Below, one piece after another: positions 1-9,400 of a stretch of 15,972 bases of DNA. This DNA is from Oscillospiraceae bacterium (GTDB lineage: Bacteria; Bacillota; Clostridia; Oscillospirales; Oscillospiraceae), in assembly GCA_028691385.1 (NCBI GenBank), contig JAQUZL010000035.1, forward strand, positions 1-15,972, given 5' to 3'. The notes under the pieces were generated by a model. It saw only the letters and a list, made by a program, of their open reading frames with translations. It made no database searches and was not told where the DNA came from. The position numbers and the translations under genes are program-made. Position 1 is the first letter of the stretch, and each line of letters opens with the position of its first letter.

Positions 1-231
1 ACAACCGAAGTATTGAACCATTGTGAGCCTCAGGGCCGCAGACCGAAAAAAGCAATCCCCATACCCCGCGTCCCAGTTCAAGAAAGCAGATTACGCGGCA
101 AGCGCGTAATCAATCCTGATTCCTTGTTCAATGACTATAAACGTTGTTACAGGATAAACAGCAAAAGTGAATATGTGAATCGCCGGTTATGTATAGAAAC
201 AAAAGTAATTGCCTTTTTGAGAACCACTTAG
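1..231 (+). CDS. possible 3' end of an upstream gene (partial, uncertain)
   Basis: The frame is open from the first base of the window to a TAG at 229-231 (76 codons), while the other two + frames hit stops within the first 30 bases. The N-terminal part contains 'KKAIPIPRVPVQES', which loosely recalls the C-terminal end of LacI/GalR or GntR-LacI type regulators (a basic stretch, then 'IP..L..RES'). That resemblance is weak and from memory. Such proteins normally stop soon after this motif, but here about 45 further residues follow. These run through a strong hairpin and AT-rich DNA that looks non-coding. It may be a genuine gene tail with a lost stop codon, or simply a chance open frame. An ATG at 13 exists, but no ribosome binding site supports starting there. 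Confidence 0.3.
   Translation, partial: TTEVLNHCEPQGRRPKKAIPIPRVPVQESRLRGKRVINPDSLFNDYKRCYRINSKSEYVNRRLCIETKVIAFLRTT
89..111. repeat. 9-bp perfect inverted repeat (hairpin) upstream of the kinase operon
   Basis: GATTACGCG and CGCGTAATC flank the 5-nt loop GCAAG. The stem is strong, but no T-run follows in either direction, only 'AATCCTGATTCC'. It could end transcription of the upstream gene without a typical U-tract, or be an operator or leader structure for the kinase operon 154 bp downstream. The structure is seen directly; its role is inferred. Confidence 0.5.
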
Positions 232-264
232 GTATTCACTGCAAAAATTTGAAAGCAGCACGGC

Positions 265-3200
265 ATGAAACAACTTTTACTAATCGTTTTTCTCTTGATT
301 CACTTCCTTTCCGGCTGGAATTCGTTTGCGATCGAACGAGTTGACGGAGGACCGCATTCCGTCAAGAAGATTTTGCTGCTGGCCTCATACCATTTGCCCG
401 ACGAATGGACCAAACAGTTGAGTTCGTCCATTATTAAAAATTCCCAAGACATGCCATTTGCGCTGGATTTCAATATTGTGGTGTTGGATGCGTTGCGGTT
501 TGAGGATTCGGATATCTGGGATGATTTGTTTCAACGCAACCTCCCGGCAATCCGCAAAGGCAAGTATCAAATGATTGTCGCGCTGGACGATGTGGCCGTA
601 GATGTTCTGCTCCGGCACGCCAAGGAAATTCCCGCCGAAATTCCGATCGTTTTCGCCGGATATGAAAATTCAACCGAAAACCTGAAGAACCTCCATCCCA
701 ATCTTACCGGAGTCAGACAAAACTATGATTGTAAGCAATCGCTTCATATCGGACTTTCTCTTTTTCCTCAAACAACCCATGTCCTGCTGCTTGCCAATCC
801 CCGATATGCACAACAGCAACTGAAGGAATTTCTGGCGACAGATCAATGTGCGCATAAAAATGTTGCCATTTCCTGTTTGCCGGAAACCGTCAAGACCACC
901 AGCGACGTTTTTGCCTATCTGGACACCCTCCCCAAAGACACGCTGGTTCTGTTTGCTCCATGGCGGGCTATTTGTGATTCCGATTATCACAGCATGCAGG
1001 CGTTTTCAGCGGATTTGGCTCAATCCCTGAAGCGCCCCTATCTGATTTCCCTTGATACGCTTTTCGGTTACGGCGCATTGGGCGGCGTGGGAGCGTCGGC
1101 TCAACGCGACGGGGAAAAAACCGCAAAATTGATCCAGCTGGTTTTTGAACGCGGTTCCGCTATTGATATTCCAATCGAAAATGGTGATTCCGTGGCGTTT
1201 TTTGACTACAATGTCATGATGGGAAACGGCCTTGATTTCAAGTTGTTGCCTTCCGGGACGATTCTGTATAATCGTCCGCCGACATTCTGGAGCCGTCCTG
1301 AATTCTACTGGTCATTAGGCGGCGGCATCGTTTCCTTGCTTTTTGTCGGTATGTTTATATATCTTCTCGTGATAAAAAAAACGCTGCGCCTTCGATACGC
1401 GCTTTTCAATGAGTTGCCCGGACGGGTTTGTGTCGTCAACCGCAATGGGGACGTCCTGTATTTGAATGACGAGGCGCAAGAGAAATATTCCAAGTCGAAA
1501 ATTCGCAATGTAATTGATTTTTCCGGAGCCGACCATGAAAAAGTGCTTGCCGCCATGCACCAGACTATGGATTCCGGCAAACGCATATCATTCGAATATT
1601 CCACGAATGACAGTAAACGAATGATTGTCATGTCCAAACTGCATCGCCATTTCTTCGGAGAGGACGCCGTTGTCTGGGTATCTTTGGACAACACCGAGCT
1701 TCAAAACGAACGGAACCGCGCCAAAGAATATTCTGCAAAGTTGGAACGAAGCATGAAACTTTGGAATGCTTTGCTGAATACGCTTCCCGTTCATGTCTTT
1801 GCTAAAAATCCGGATGACCATTTCAACTATGTTTTCTGCAACAAAGCGATTGAGAACTTTTTTCATCGGAGCAGCGAGCAGATCATCGGAAAAAATGACG
1901 CCGTACTTTTTCCGCAAAAATCCGCTCATGAAATTGCCGAATGGGATAATTTGGCGATTAATGATGAAAAAAATTTGCTGGAACAGACGGTTTCCGTCTT
2001 CGATGCGGATGGTAACATCCATTTTTTTCACAGTTTGAAGCAATACGTGGAACTGAATGAAAACGAACGGATGCTGTTGGGCGTCGCCATTGATATTACC
2101 GAATTGGAAACTCGTCGGCGGGAAAGCGAAACCGCTCAACGCCTGGCCGAGGAAAATGCGGAGAAATTGAAACTGACGTTGAATTCCATCGGCGACGGCG
2201 TTATTGTCTCCGATCTTCGGGGAAATATCGTCATGCTCAACCCGGTTGCGGAACGAATGACCGGGTATGCCAATTCTGAAGCGGCAGGGAAACCGCACGA
2301 ACAGATTTTTAAGATTATTTCTTACGATGACGGCAAACCTTCTCCATCGCCGCTGACCCGTTCGCTTCGCACCGGAAACATTGTAGAACTGGCCAACCAC
2401 ACCGACTTGCTTTCCAAAGATGGCGAAACGTATCATATCTCCGACAGTGCGGCTCCGATCCGTGACCGGGATGATAAGATTGTCGGCGCAATTCTGGTAT
2501 TCCGGGATGTTACTGAGGAATACACACAGCGCGACCAATTGCGCCGAACTGTAGCCTTGATGGAGGCCGGAGCCGAAACGACTTGCGCATCCGCTTTTTA
2601 CTGCGATGTTTATGCCGGAACGATTTCCGGGTCAAAACTTCTCCCGCAACTGATCCCCTGCGAGGGCGGCAAAATGCCCAAGGGACTGGATTGGATCATC
2701 CCGGAGGATCGTGCCAAGCTGTTGAACGCATGGCATAAGCTCACCAATGGGGAAATTGATTCGTTTGTGGTAGATTACCGGGCAGAGAAAGATGGAGAAA
2801 TGCGCTTTTACCAGTTGCGTTCCTCTTTGGCGGAACGACGGAAAAATGTATTGCGGACCTTCGGAGTGGTGCAGGATGTGACGGATATTACCCGGAACGC
2901 GGCGGAATTGAAAAACATCACAACACTCTGGGAACGGGCACTCCAGTTGATCCCCGTTATTTTCTGCGTCAAGGATATCAAAGACGATTTCCGTTATATT
3001 TCTTGCAATCAACGTTATGCCGAAATTGTCGGCAAGCCGGTGGAACAGATGATCGGTCAGACCGATTATGAACTCTTCGGCAACTCGCACCTCGTTGACG
3101 AGTGGCTGGCACACGACCGGGAAGTGGCTAAACAAAACAGCCCTCAATCTTATGAAGAATACATCATTGACCATAAAGGTGAAAAAAAATGCCTGCATTC

Positions 3201-4254
3201 ATTTCTCAATGTTGCGGAAATTGACGGAAAAGCAATGTTGCTTTGCGCCTCCATGGATATCACCGATTTACGCCGCCGTCTGGAATTGGAAGAAGCGGGG
3301 AATCGCATCTTGAACCGCTTTATCGCGGAAAACAGTTTGAGCGGATTGCATGATTATATAGCCGGTGAACTGTTGAAGCATATTGACGCAGGGCGAGTCA
3401 TCCTTGCCGGATGCGATCCGAAAAAGACGATGCCGTATTTGATTAAAGAATGGCCAACCTCTTCGGTTGACACGACAAAATTCGCCGATTGGAAATTCGA
3501 TATTGCCACTTGGGGCGAAGTGCTTGAACAGTTGCATAACGGAAAAATTGTCACGGTTGACGATCTGACGGAAAGTCACTTGGCTCCTCGGATGGAGCGT
3601 CCTCTCCACCCTGCGGTTATCGTTCCGATTTTCGAATCGGGGAAAATGTGCGGTTTCTTACTCGCCGCTTCGGAAAAGAACAGGAATGATTTGAACGATA
3701 TTGACGCAGGCATGATGCAAATGTGCGCCAATATTCTGGCCATGGCCGCGATTCGCGACCGGCAGCAGCGTCAGCTTCAGGAGGCCTTGAATACAAAACA
3801 AATGGTGCTGGATAATATTAAAATTCCGATCGGGCTTTATGACGGAAATGGCGAACTATTGATTGCCAACCGGGAAGCTGGAACTATTATCGGAAGATCG
3901 GCTCAGGAAATCACCACGTCCACGCTGAAAAAGGAATTCAAAGAAGAGTTCGAGCACAAGGAACGCACGGTGATGCGCGCGATTCGCACCAAAAAATCCA
4001 CAGTACAAGAAATGAGTTATCGCGGTCACTCCTATATGATCAATGCCGAGCCAATTATCGACGGGCAAGGGCAAATCACCAATGTTGTTCAAAGCGCTAC
4101 GATGTCACAGAACTTAATGGATTGCTCCGCAAGCAGGAGGTCATCACATTCTGTCTGGAAAATTTCTTTCAAAATGATGATTTGGAGAGTGCGTTGCAGG
4201 CAATTATGGCGAAGGTTTGTGAATATTTGCACGCGTCCCGCTTTTTTATCATAA
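265..4254 (+). CDS. N-terminal part of a frameshifted hybrid sensor histidine kinase (ABC_sub_bind-like sensor, multi-PAS/GAF)
   Basis: This is the sensor half of a membrane kinase. Residues 1-22 are a signal peptide, probably cleaved after 'NSFA'. Residues 35-310 resemble the ABC_sub_bind (PF04392-like) periplasmic domain found on other hybrid kinases: 'KILLLASYH', then 'YQMIVALDDVAVDVLLRH', 'IPIVFAGYEN', 'LTGVRQNYD' and 'LSLFPQTTHVLLL'. A membrane helix lies at about 348-371. PAS domains follow at about 376-485 (degenerate), 495-615 (ends DITE), 635-752 (ends DVTEEY), 760-875 (ends DVTD) and 885-1002 (ends DITD). A GAF-like domain spans about 1010-1165, and a sixth PAS starts at 1170. The frame breaks after residue 1278. 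The last 51 residues, rich in Arg, Ser and Trp, are an out-of-frame tail. The missing DVTE ending and the kinase lie in the next frame. The ATG at 265 has only a weak upstream 'GAAAG', but the signal peptide starts exactly there. Confidence 0.9.
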   Translation: MKQLLLIVFLLIHFLSGWNSFAIERVDGGPHSVKKILLLASYHLPDEWTKQLSSSIIKNSQDMPFALDFNIVVLDALRFEDSDIWDDLFQRNLPAIRKGKYQMIVALDDVAVDVLLRHAKEIPAEIPIVFAGYENSTENLKNLHPNLTGVRQNYDCKQSLHIGLSLFPQTTHVLLLANPRYAQQQLKEFLATDQCAHKNVAISCLPETVKTTSDVFAYLDTLPKDTLVLFAPWRAICDSDYHSMQAFSADLAQSLKRPYLISLDTLFGYGALGGVGASAQRDGEKTAKLIQLVFERGSAIDIPIENGDSVAFFDYNVMMGNGLDFKLLPSGTILYNRPPTFWSRPEFYWSLGGGIVSLLFVGMFIYLLVIKKTLRLRYALFNELPGRVCVVNRNGDVLYLNDEAQEKYSKSKIRNVIDFSGADHEKVLAAMHQTMDSGKRISFEYSTNDSKRMIVMSKLHRHFFGEDAVVWVSLDNTELQNERNRAKEYSAKLERSMKLWNALLNTLPVHVFAKNPDDHFNYVFCNKAIENFFHRSSEQIIGKNDAVLFPQKSAHEIAEWDNLAINDEKNLLEQTVSVFDADGNIHFFHSLKQYVELNENERMLLGVAIDITELETRRRESETAQRLAEENAEKLKLTLNSIGDGVIVSDLRGNIVMLNPVAERMTGYANSEAAGKPHEQIFKIISYDDGKPSPSPLTRSLRTGNIVELANHTDLLSKDGETYHISDSAAPIRDRDDKIVGAILVFRDVTEEYTQRDQLRRTVALMEAGAETTCASAFYCDVYAGTISGSKLLPQLIPCEGGKMPKGLDWIIPEDRAKLLNAWHKLTNGEIDSFVVDYRAEKDGEMRFYQLRSSLAERRKNVLRTFGVVQDVTDITRNAAELKNITTLWERALQLIPVIFCVKDIKDDFRYISCNQRYAEIVGKPVEQMIGQTDYELFGNSHLVDEWLAHDREVAKQNSPQSYEEYIIDHKGEKKCLHSFLNVAEIDGKAMLLCASMDITDLRRRLELEEAGNRILNRFIAENSLSGLHDYIAGELLKHIDAGRVILAGCDPKKTMPYLIKEWPTSSVDTTKFADWKFDIATWGEVLEQLHNGKIVTVDDLTESHLAPRMERPLHPAVIVPIFESGKMCGFLLAASEKNRNDLNDIDAGMMQMCANILAMAAIRDRQQRQLQEALNTKQMVLDNIKIPIGLYDGNGELLIANREAGTIIGRSAQEITTSTLKKEFKEEFEHKERTVMRAIRTKKSTVQEMSYRGHSYMINAEPIIDGQGQITNVVQSATMSQNLMDCSASRRSSHSVWKISFKMMIWRVRCRQLWRRFVNICTRPAFLS
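4099..4101 (+). other. frameshift site splitting the first kinase gene
   Basis: Up to base 4098 the frame starting at 265 encodes the end of a PAS domain ('ITNVVQSA'). From 4101 the frame one base earlier encodes 'DVTELNGLLRKQEV', the usual PAS exit and linker. Adding one base after 4100 (AC? GAT) restores a continuous product of about 2048 residues. No X-XXY-YYZ slippery heptamer is visible at the junction, so a one-base deletion or an assembly error is likelier than programmed -1 frameshifting. Confidence 0.85.
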
Positions 4255-6410
4255 AATATGATCATTCCAGACAGATATCACGTTCTTTTCTGGAATATGC
4301 AGCCAATCATGCGGCTCCGGTCATGCAGTCGCTGGAACTTCCGCTGGACGAGGGAAGCTGGTATCAGAAATTTGAAAAAAAAGAACATCTGGTTCTTTCC
4401 GACCTGGCTGCGCCGGAGAATGCAACATTACTGGGCAACTGGTTCAAAATATTTCAGGAGCGGCATATTCATTCCATGTACAATGCGGCGCTGCGCTGTG
4501 ATGGCGAGTTGTGGGGCGACTTCGGTATTTTGTATGAAGATGCGCCTCATGCGTTTTCTATGGACGAATTGGATTTTCTGGATGCAATGGCGATACAGAT
4601 CAATTTGCTGCTCCAGAAGTCATCGTCGCACAATGCGCTGGTCAAGGCGCTGGCCGACACGCAGAAATCGGAACGGGAAAAGAATCAAATTCTCAAAAAT
4701 GAAAAAACGATCAACGCCTGTCTTTCCACCCTTGCTTATCGGAACAATTCGATAGACGATGCGATTAATACCATGCTTCAGGCGTTAAATGAACATTTCG
4801 GCAGCACCAGAAGTTATATTCTCCAAATTTCCGACGACCGTAAAACTCAATCCATTTCGCATGAATATGCGAGGAATAATCTGGAACATGTTTTTGACCG
4901 TGCGGATAAGAAACCATTCTCTCCTTTGGCACCATGGTTTGTTCGCCTGCAGAAAGACGGCGTGTTTTTTGTGCCCAATATCAATAACCGGCAAACCCTT
5001 GAGGAAATGGGGGAATGGCGGGATGCGGTTCCGCTTCTTGGCATGCGTTCGTTTTATACCGCAGCCATTCGTTCCGACGGCGAGGTTTGGGGTTTATTCG
5101 GTATTATGTATCAAGGCGAAGACCGAGGTGATTTCAGCAGAAGCGAATTGAACGATCTGCTATGCTCCGCCGCCCGTCTGATTGAAATACTGTTGCAGCG
5201 CAAGCATGTTCACGACCGGCTGGTGGCAGCCATGGAACTGGCGAAAGCGGCCGATAAAGCAAAAAGCTTTTTTATCGCCTCCGTCAGCCATGAAATCCGT
5301 ACGCCGCTCAATGCGATTATCGGTTTTGCCGAACTGTTACGCACCGGGGATTTTTCCCGGGAAGAACTGCAAGATTATCTACGCTCCATCTCTTACAGCG
5401 GTAATGCGCTGCTCGGCTTGATAAACGATGTGCTGGATCTGTCAAAACTTGAAGCCAATCAGATGCAGATTATCACCGAGCCGACTGATTTTCGTGAAGT
5501 CGCAAAGGATGTTATGAGAATCTTTAGCATCAAAGCCAAGGAAAAAAATATAACGTTAAATTTGAACATTCCGGCAATGCCCGCGTTCATGCTGGATAAG
5601 CTTCGCATACGCCAACTTCTGCTGAATTTGATTGGCAATGCGGTCAAATTCACCAACGCCGGATCGATTACGATCGCAGCCGGTTACAAAAACAAACCCA
5701 CCGGCGGAATGGATTTCACCTTCACGGTTGCCGATACGGGAATCGGCATTAACGAGGCGGATTGCCGCAAACTCATGGAACCGTTTGTGCAGTTGAGCAA
5801 CATGCGAGGCACCAACGCCTCCAACAACGGCACCGGTCTTGGTCTGGCGATCTCCAAACGTCTGGCGGAACGGATGAACGGAAAAATCTGGCTTCAGAGC
5901 CGGATTGGGGAAGGAAGCACGTTCGGCGTCACGCTGTATGATGTTAAAAGTGGCATCGTACAAAGCAGTACATCGCAAAAATGCCTGTCCCAAGTAGAGG
6001 CGAACTCCGCATCCAAATCCCAATCCGTACTGCTGGTGGATGATGTGGCGATGAATCTCAAAGTGCTTTCAGCGTTGTGTCGTAAAATCGGCATTTCAGA
6101 TATTGTAACCGCGGACAGCGGAAATGCGGCGTTGAAGGCACTTGCGGAGAGAACCTTTTCCGCAGTCCTGACCGATTTGTGGATGCCGGAGATCAATGGC
6201 GCGGAATTGGCACAAAAAATTCATTCGCTTCCGGCGGATAAAAAATTACCGGTCTTTGCAGTCACGGCGGATGTGGAAGCCAAAGACAATTTTGATGCTT
6301 CCGTGTTCTCCGGAATACTGATGAAACAGGTTACTTTGGAAAAACTGAAAGATCTTTTTGCGTCCGTTCATTCCGGGAGTCAACAGGATTGTGCGAAGCA
6401 AAAATTGTAA
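4122..6410 (+). CDS. C-terminal part of the frameshifted hybrid kinase (GAF-GAF-HisKA-HATPase-REC)
   Basis: This is the catalytic half of the kinase begun at 265. In this frame there are two GAF-like domains at about 20-165 and 203-360, sharing 'GELWGDFGILYE' and 'GEVWGLFGIMYQ'. HisKA has the phospho-accepting His at 390 in 'SHEIRTPLN'. The ATPase has an N box 'LLLNLIGNAVKF', a G1 box 'VADTGIGI' and a G2 box 'NGTGLGLAIS'. The receiver at about 635-750 has Asp640/641, phospho-acceptor Asp685 ('LTDLWMP'), Thr715 and Lys735. The residue after this Lys is Gln, where receivers nearly always have Pro. There is no convincing independent start: the frame opens with TTG at 4122 inside a linker, and the first in-frame ATG (4206) lies within the first GAF. 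It overlaps the preceding frame by 133 bases and probably is not made as a separate protein unless translation reinitiates or shifts frame. Confidence 0.9.
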   Translation: MLRKQEVITFCLENFFQNDDLESALQAIMAKVCEYLHASRFFIIKYDHSRQISRSFLEYAANHAAPVMQSLELPLDEGSWYQKFEKKEHLVLSDLAAPENATLLGNWFKIFQERHIHSMYNAALRCDGELWGDFGILYEDAPHAFSMDELDFLDAMAIQINLLLQKSSSHNALVKALADTQKSEREKNQILKNEKTINACLSTLAYRNNSIDDAINTMLQALNEHFGSTRSYILQISDDRKTQSISHEYARNNLEHVFDRADKKPFSPLAPWFVRLQKDGVFFVPNINNRQTLEEMGEWRDAVPLLGMRSFYTAAIRSDGEVWGLFGIMYQGEDRGDFSRSELNDLLCSAARLIEILLQRKHVHDRLVAAMELAKAADKAKSFFIASVSHEIRTPLNAIIGFAELLRTGDFSREELQDYLRSISYSGNALLGLINDVLDLSKLEANQMQIITEPTDFREVAKDVMRIFSIKAKEKNITLNLNIPAMPAFMLDKLRIRQLLLNLIGNAVKFTNAGSITIAAGYKNKPTGGMDFTFTVADTGIGINEADCRKLMEPFVQLSNMRGTNASNNGTGLGLAISKRLAERMNGKIWLQSRIGEGSTFGVTLYDVKSGIVQSSTSQKCLSQVEANSASKSQSVLLVDDVAMNLKVLSALCRKIGISDIVTADSGNAALKALAERTFSAVLTDLWMPEINGAELAQKIHSLPADKKLPVFAVTADVEAKDNFDASVFSGILMKQVTLEKLKDLFASVHSGSQQDCAKQKL

Positions 6411-6430
6411 CTTGATTTTATAAAAATTAC

Positions 6431-6436
6431 AGGATA
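6431..6436 (+). promoter_or_regulatory. ribosome binding site of the second kinase
   Basis: AGGA at 6431-6434 sits 7 nt before the ATG at 6442. This favours that start over the in-frame ATG at 6523, which lies closer to the signal peptide but has only T-rich DNA upstream. With a 31-nt intergenic gap and no terminator, this gene is probably co-transcribed with the broken kinase. Confidence 0.55.
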
Positions 6437-6441
6437 AAACT

Positions 6442-9400
6442 ATGAATACAGTACGTGACCGGCTTCGCCGATATAGATGCGTCAGAGACGCATTTTGCAA
6501 GAGCATCCATTTTTTTGCGGTTATGGCGCGCATGAGCGGTCATCGTAAAGTGCATCCATGGGGACTGGTCATATGTTTGTTGCTCTTCATGTTTTGCGCG
6601 ACGGAAAGTTTTGCCGCCGGGAACAGGAGAACCGTTCGGGTCGGTTACAGTGCGCTGCCGGGATTTAATGAGCAGACGGCGGATGGTCGGCGCTCCGGCT
6701 ACGGATATGAATTTTTGCAGTATATCGCCTCGCGCGCCGGTTGGGATTTGGAGTACGTCGGCTATGACAAGGGCTGGGCGGAATTGGAAACCATGCTTGA
6801 AAATGGTGAAATTGACTTGCTCTCCTGCATGATTAAAACGCCGGAACGAGAACAGAAATTCGGTTTATCCGAAAAACCGTTAGGACTTTGTTTCGTCGAT
6901 GTGATTGTAAAACGGCATGCTTCTCATGTCTCTCCACGGGATTTTACAATCGAAAATTGGGGACGCGTTGGATTTTGCATGGGGAAAAGGATTAATACTC
7001 TTTTTGAAGAATGGGCGGCCGCCCGTCATATTGCATATACTCCGGTCTTTTTTGATTCCGACAGCCAGTGTCATGAAGCACTGAAAACGGGTCAAGTGGA
7101 GGCGATCATCTCCATAAGTTTCTGCCGTTTCGACGATGAATGGCTGCTGGAACGCTTTGCGCCGGAATATGTTTACTGCGCCGTCGGTAAAAACAACACG
7201 GCTCTGCTGAACGAATTCAACGATGCGCAGCGCAAATTGGAACATGAGGATCCCACTTGGGGAGCCAGACTGACTCAGCAGTATTACGGTCGTAATTTTA
7301 TCACATTGCTTTCCGGGCACGAGCGAAAATTCGCAGAAAACGCACAGAAAAATCAAACGGTATTCCGGGCGCTGCTGAATCCAAACCGCTTTCCGCTGGT
7401 GTTTCTCCAGGACGGAAAACCGCAGGGGATTCAAGCCAATATCCTTGAGAAAATCATCAAACATACCGGGTTGAGCATCCAGATCATGCCATGCCGGGAT
7501 TACAAGGAATATCTCCGGTTGCGCGACGCCGGGGATTTTGATGTGCTGCTGGACGCCCGTCACGACTTCAACCAGGCGGAAAAAGAAGGTCTGTATCTCA
7601 GCAATGCTTACCTGACCACTCCGGTTTCCATCCTCCAGAAAAGAACAAACAGCAAAGGAACTGGGAAAATCGCCTTGCTTTCCGAAGCAGTGCTGGATGA
7701 TGAAATGTTTCAGGCAGGATTACATGCCAAACAGCTTGTTTATTGCGGTTCAATGGAAGAACTCGTCAGTTCGGTCAAAGAAGGCGTCGTTGACAAGGCG
7801 TATTTGAATACCCGCAGCTGCAATGAAATCTTACGGCTTGACCGTTCCGGCGAGTTGTCATCCAAACTGGCGTTAGGCCTCCGTATTGAATATGCCATGG
7901 CGGTCAAGCGCGATGCTCCGCCGGAGCTTCTGACTATCCTGAATCATGCGATCAGCGCTATTCCCGCGGCGGAAATCAATGACAGTATTGTAAACTATGA
8001 ATTTTCCCCGGAATTGAATTTTCATCTTACCGATTGGATTCGAGCCAATCCGCTGGCGGGTATCGTTATTTTGCTGACCGTGCTGTCGGGGGTTATCGCT
8101 GTTTTCTGTTATATTTTGCTTTCCAGGCGACGGTACTACCGCAACGCCAAAGTTTTGGAAGAGCTGCCGCTGCGTTTCTTTGTCGCTGATCGGAACGGTA
8201 AAATTCTGATGGTCTGCGCTCAAGGAATTTATGCCCGCCAAACGGTGAAAACAATCTCCGATTTAGATACAGCGCCCGTTACGGAAATCATGATAAAAGC
8301 CGTGGCTGAAGCATTTCAAAACGGCAGCGCACGGGTTGATTACGATTATCAAAATTCTAAACATTCGGCGATCGCTTCCCGGTTGCCTGATTCTCTTTTC
8401 GGCGTTGATTCCGTCATGTTTATTGCTCAGGATACCAGTGAGTTGCATGAGGCAAAGACGCGGGCGGAAGATCTTGCCACCCGTATGCGGTTAAAGCTTC
8501 AAAGCATCGGCGATGCGGTTATGGCCACTGATGCGGACGGACGCATCACGTTGATGAATCCCGCCGCCGAAAGAATGTGCGGCATCACTTATTCGGAAGC
8601 GGAAGGGAAAATGCATGAGGAGATTTTCAATATCGTCAACTATGAAACCGGTGTCCGGGTGGATTCTCCGGTGCGCGAAGCCCTTGCTTCCGGCAAAACC
8701 GTGGAACTGGCCAATCATACCGATTTGATTGCCGTTGACGGTCAACGGCGGCATATTGCCGACAGCGCGGCGCCGATTCCCGACTCGAACGGAAATATTA
8801 CCGGGGCTATTTTGGTATTCCGTGATGTCACGGAAGAGTACAACAGGCGGGATCAACTGCGTATCGCCAATGAATCCCTGACACGTTTATCCGAAGTTGA
8901 TCAACTGCAGAAACAGTGCCTGTCGGAACTTCTGCTAACAAATGGATTTGCAACAGCATTTGAAAAGATCGCGTCCATGCTGGGAACTTACATGCAGGCG
9001 GCCGTGATCAACATATCCCGTTACTTTGATGCCAAGCGCCCGTTTGCCCGTTCCGAGGTGCTGTGGTGCAAGGGAGCAAAGAGAGATGACTTTGAGTTTG
9101 TACTGTTATATGAAGATGATTTCTCCGCAACATTTCAGCTGTTGAAACAGGGCAAAATGGTATACGGAGTGATGGATGAACTCGTTAAAATCCCGACGAC
9201 GGAGCACGAAGAATGGCAAAATGAATTATTATCTTATTTTCAGCGTGCCGGAGTGCGCGAACTTTTGTGCGTGCCAATTATCCGGCATGAGAAATTCTGG
9301 GGGTATATCGGCAGTGAGATTCACCAAAACAGCAATGAAACGTTTGGTGAAATCGGTCAGAAGCTTCTGTTATCCGCCGCCCGTATGACGGAATTGATGT

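Noticed and set aside
209..238. TTGCCT and TATTCA with an 18-nt spacer before the first kinase
   Set aside because: The match to -35/-10 boxes is poor (4/6 and 3/6) and not better than expected by chance in AT-rich DNA.
1588..2538. 316-codon - strand frame inside the first kinase
   Set aside because: It lies wholly within a well-supported PAS-rich coding region in the opposite direction and has no domain signal.
4093..4104. Programmed -1 frameshifting between the two kinase halves
   Set aside because: No slippery heptamer is visible at the junction, and the AGGAGG at 4135-4140 lies downstream rather than upstream of the shift. A mutation or assembly error is simpler.
6523..6525. ATG at 6523 as the start of the second kinase
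   Set aside because: It would give a more ordinary signal peptide, but it has no ribosome binding site, while the ATG at 6442 has AGGA at good spacing. It remains possible.
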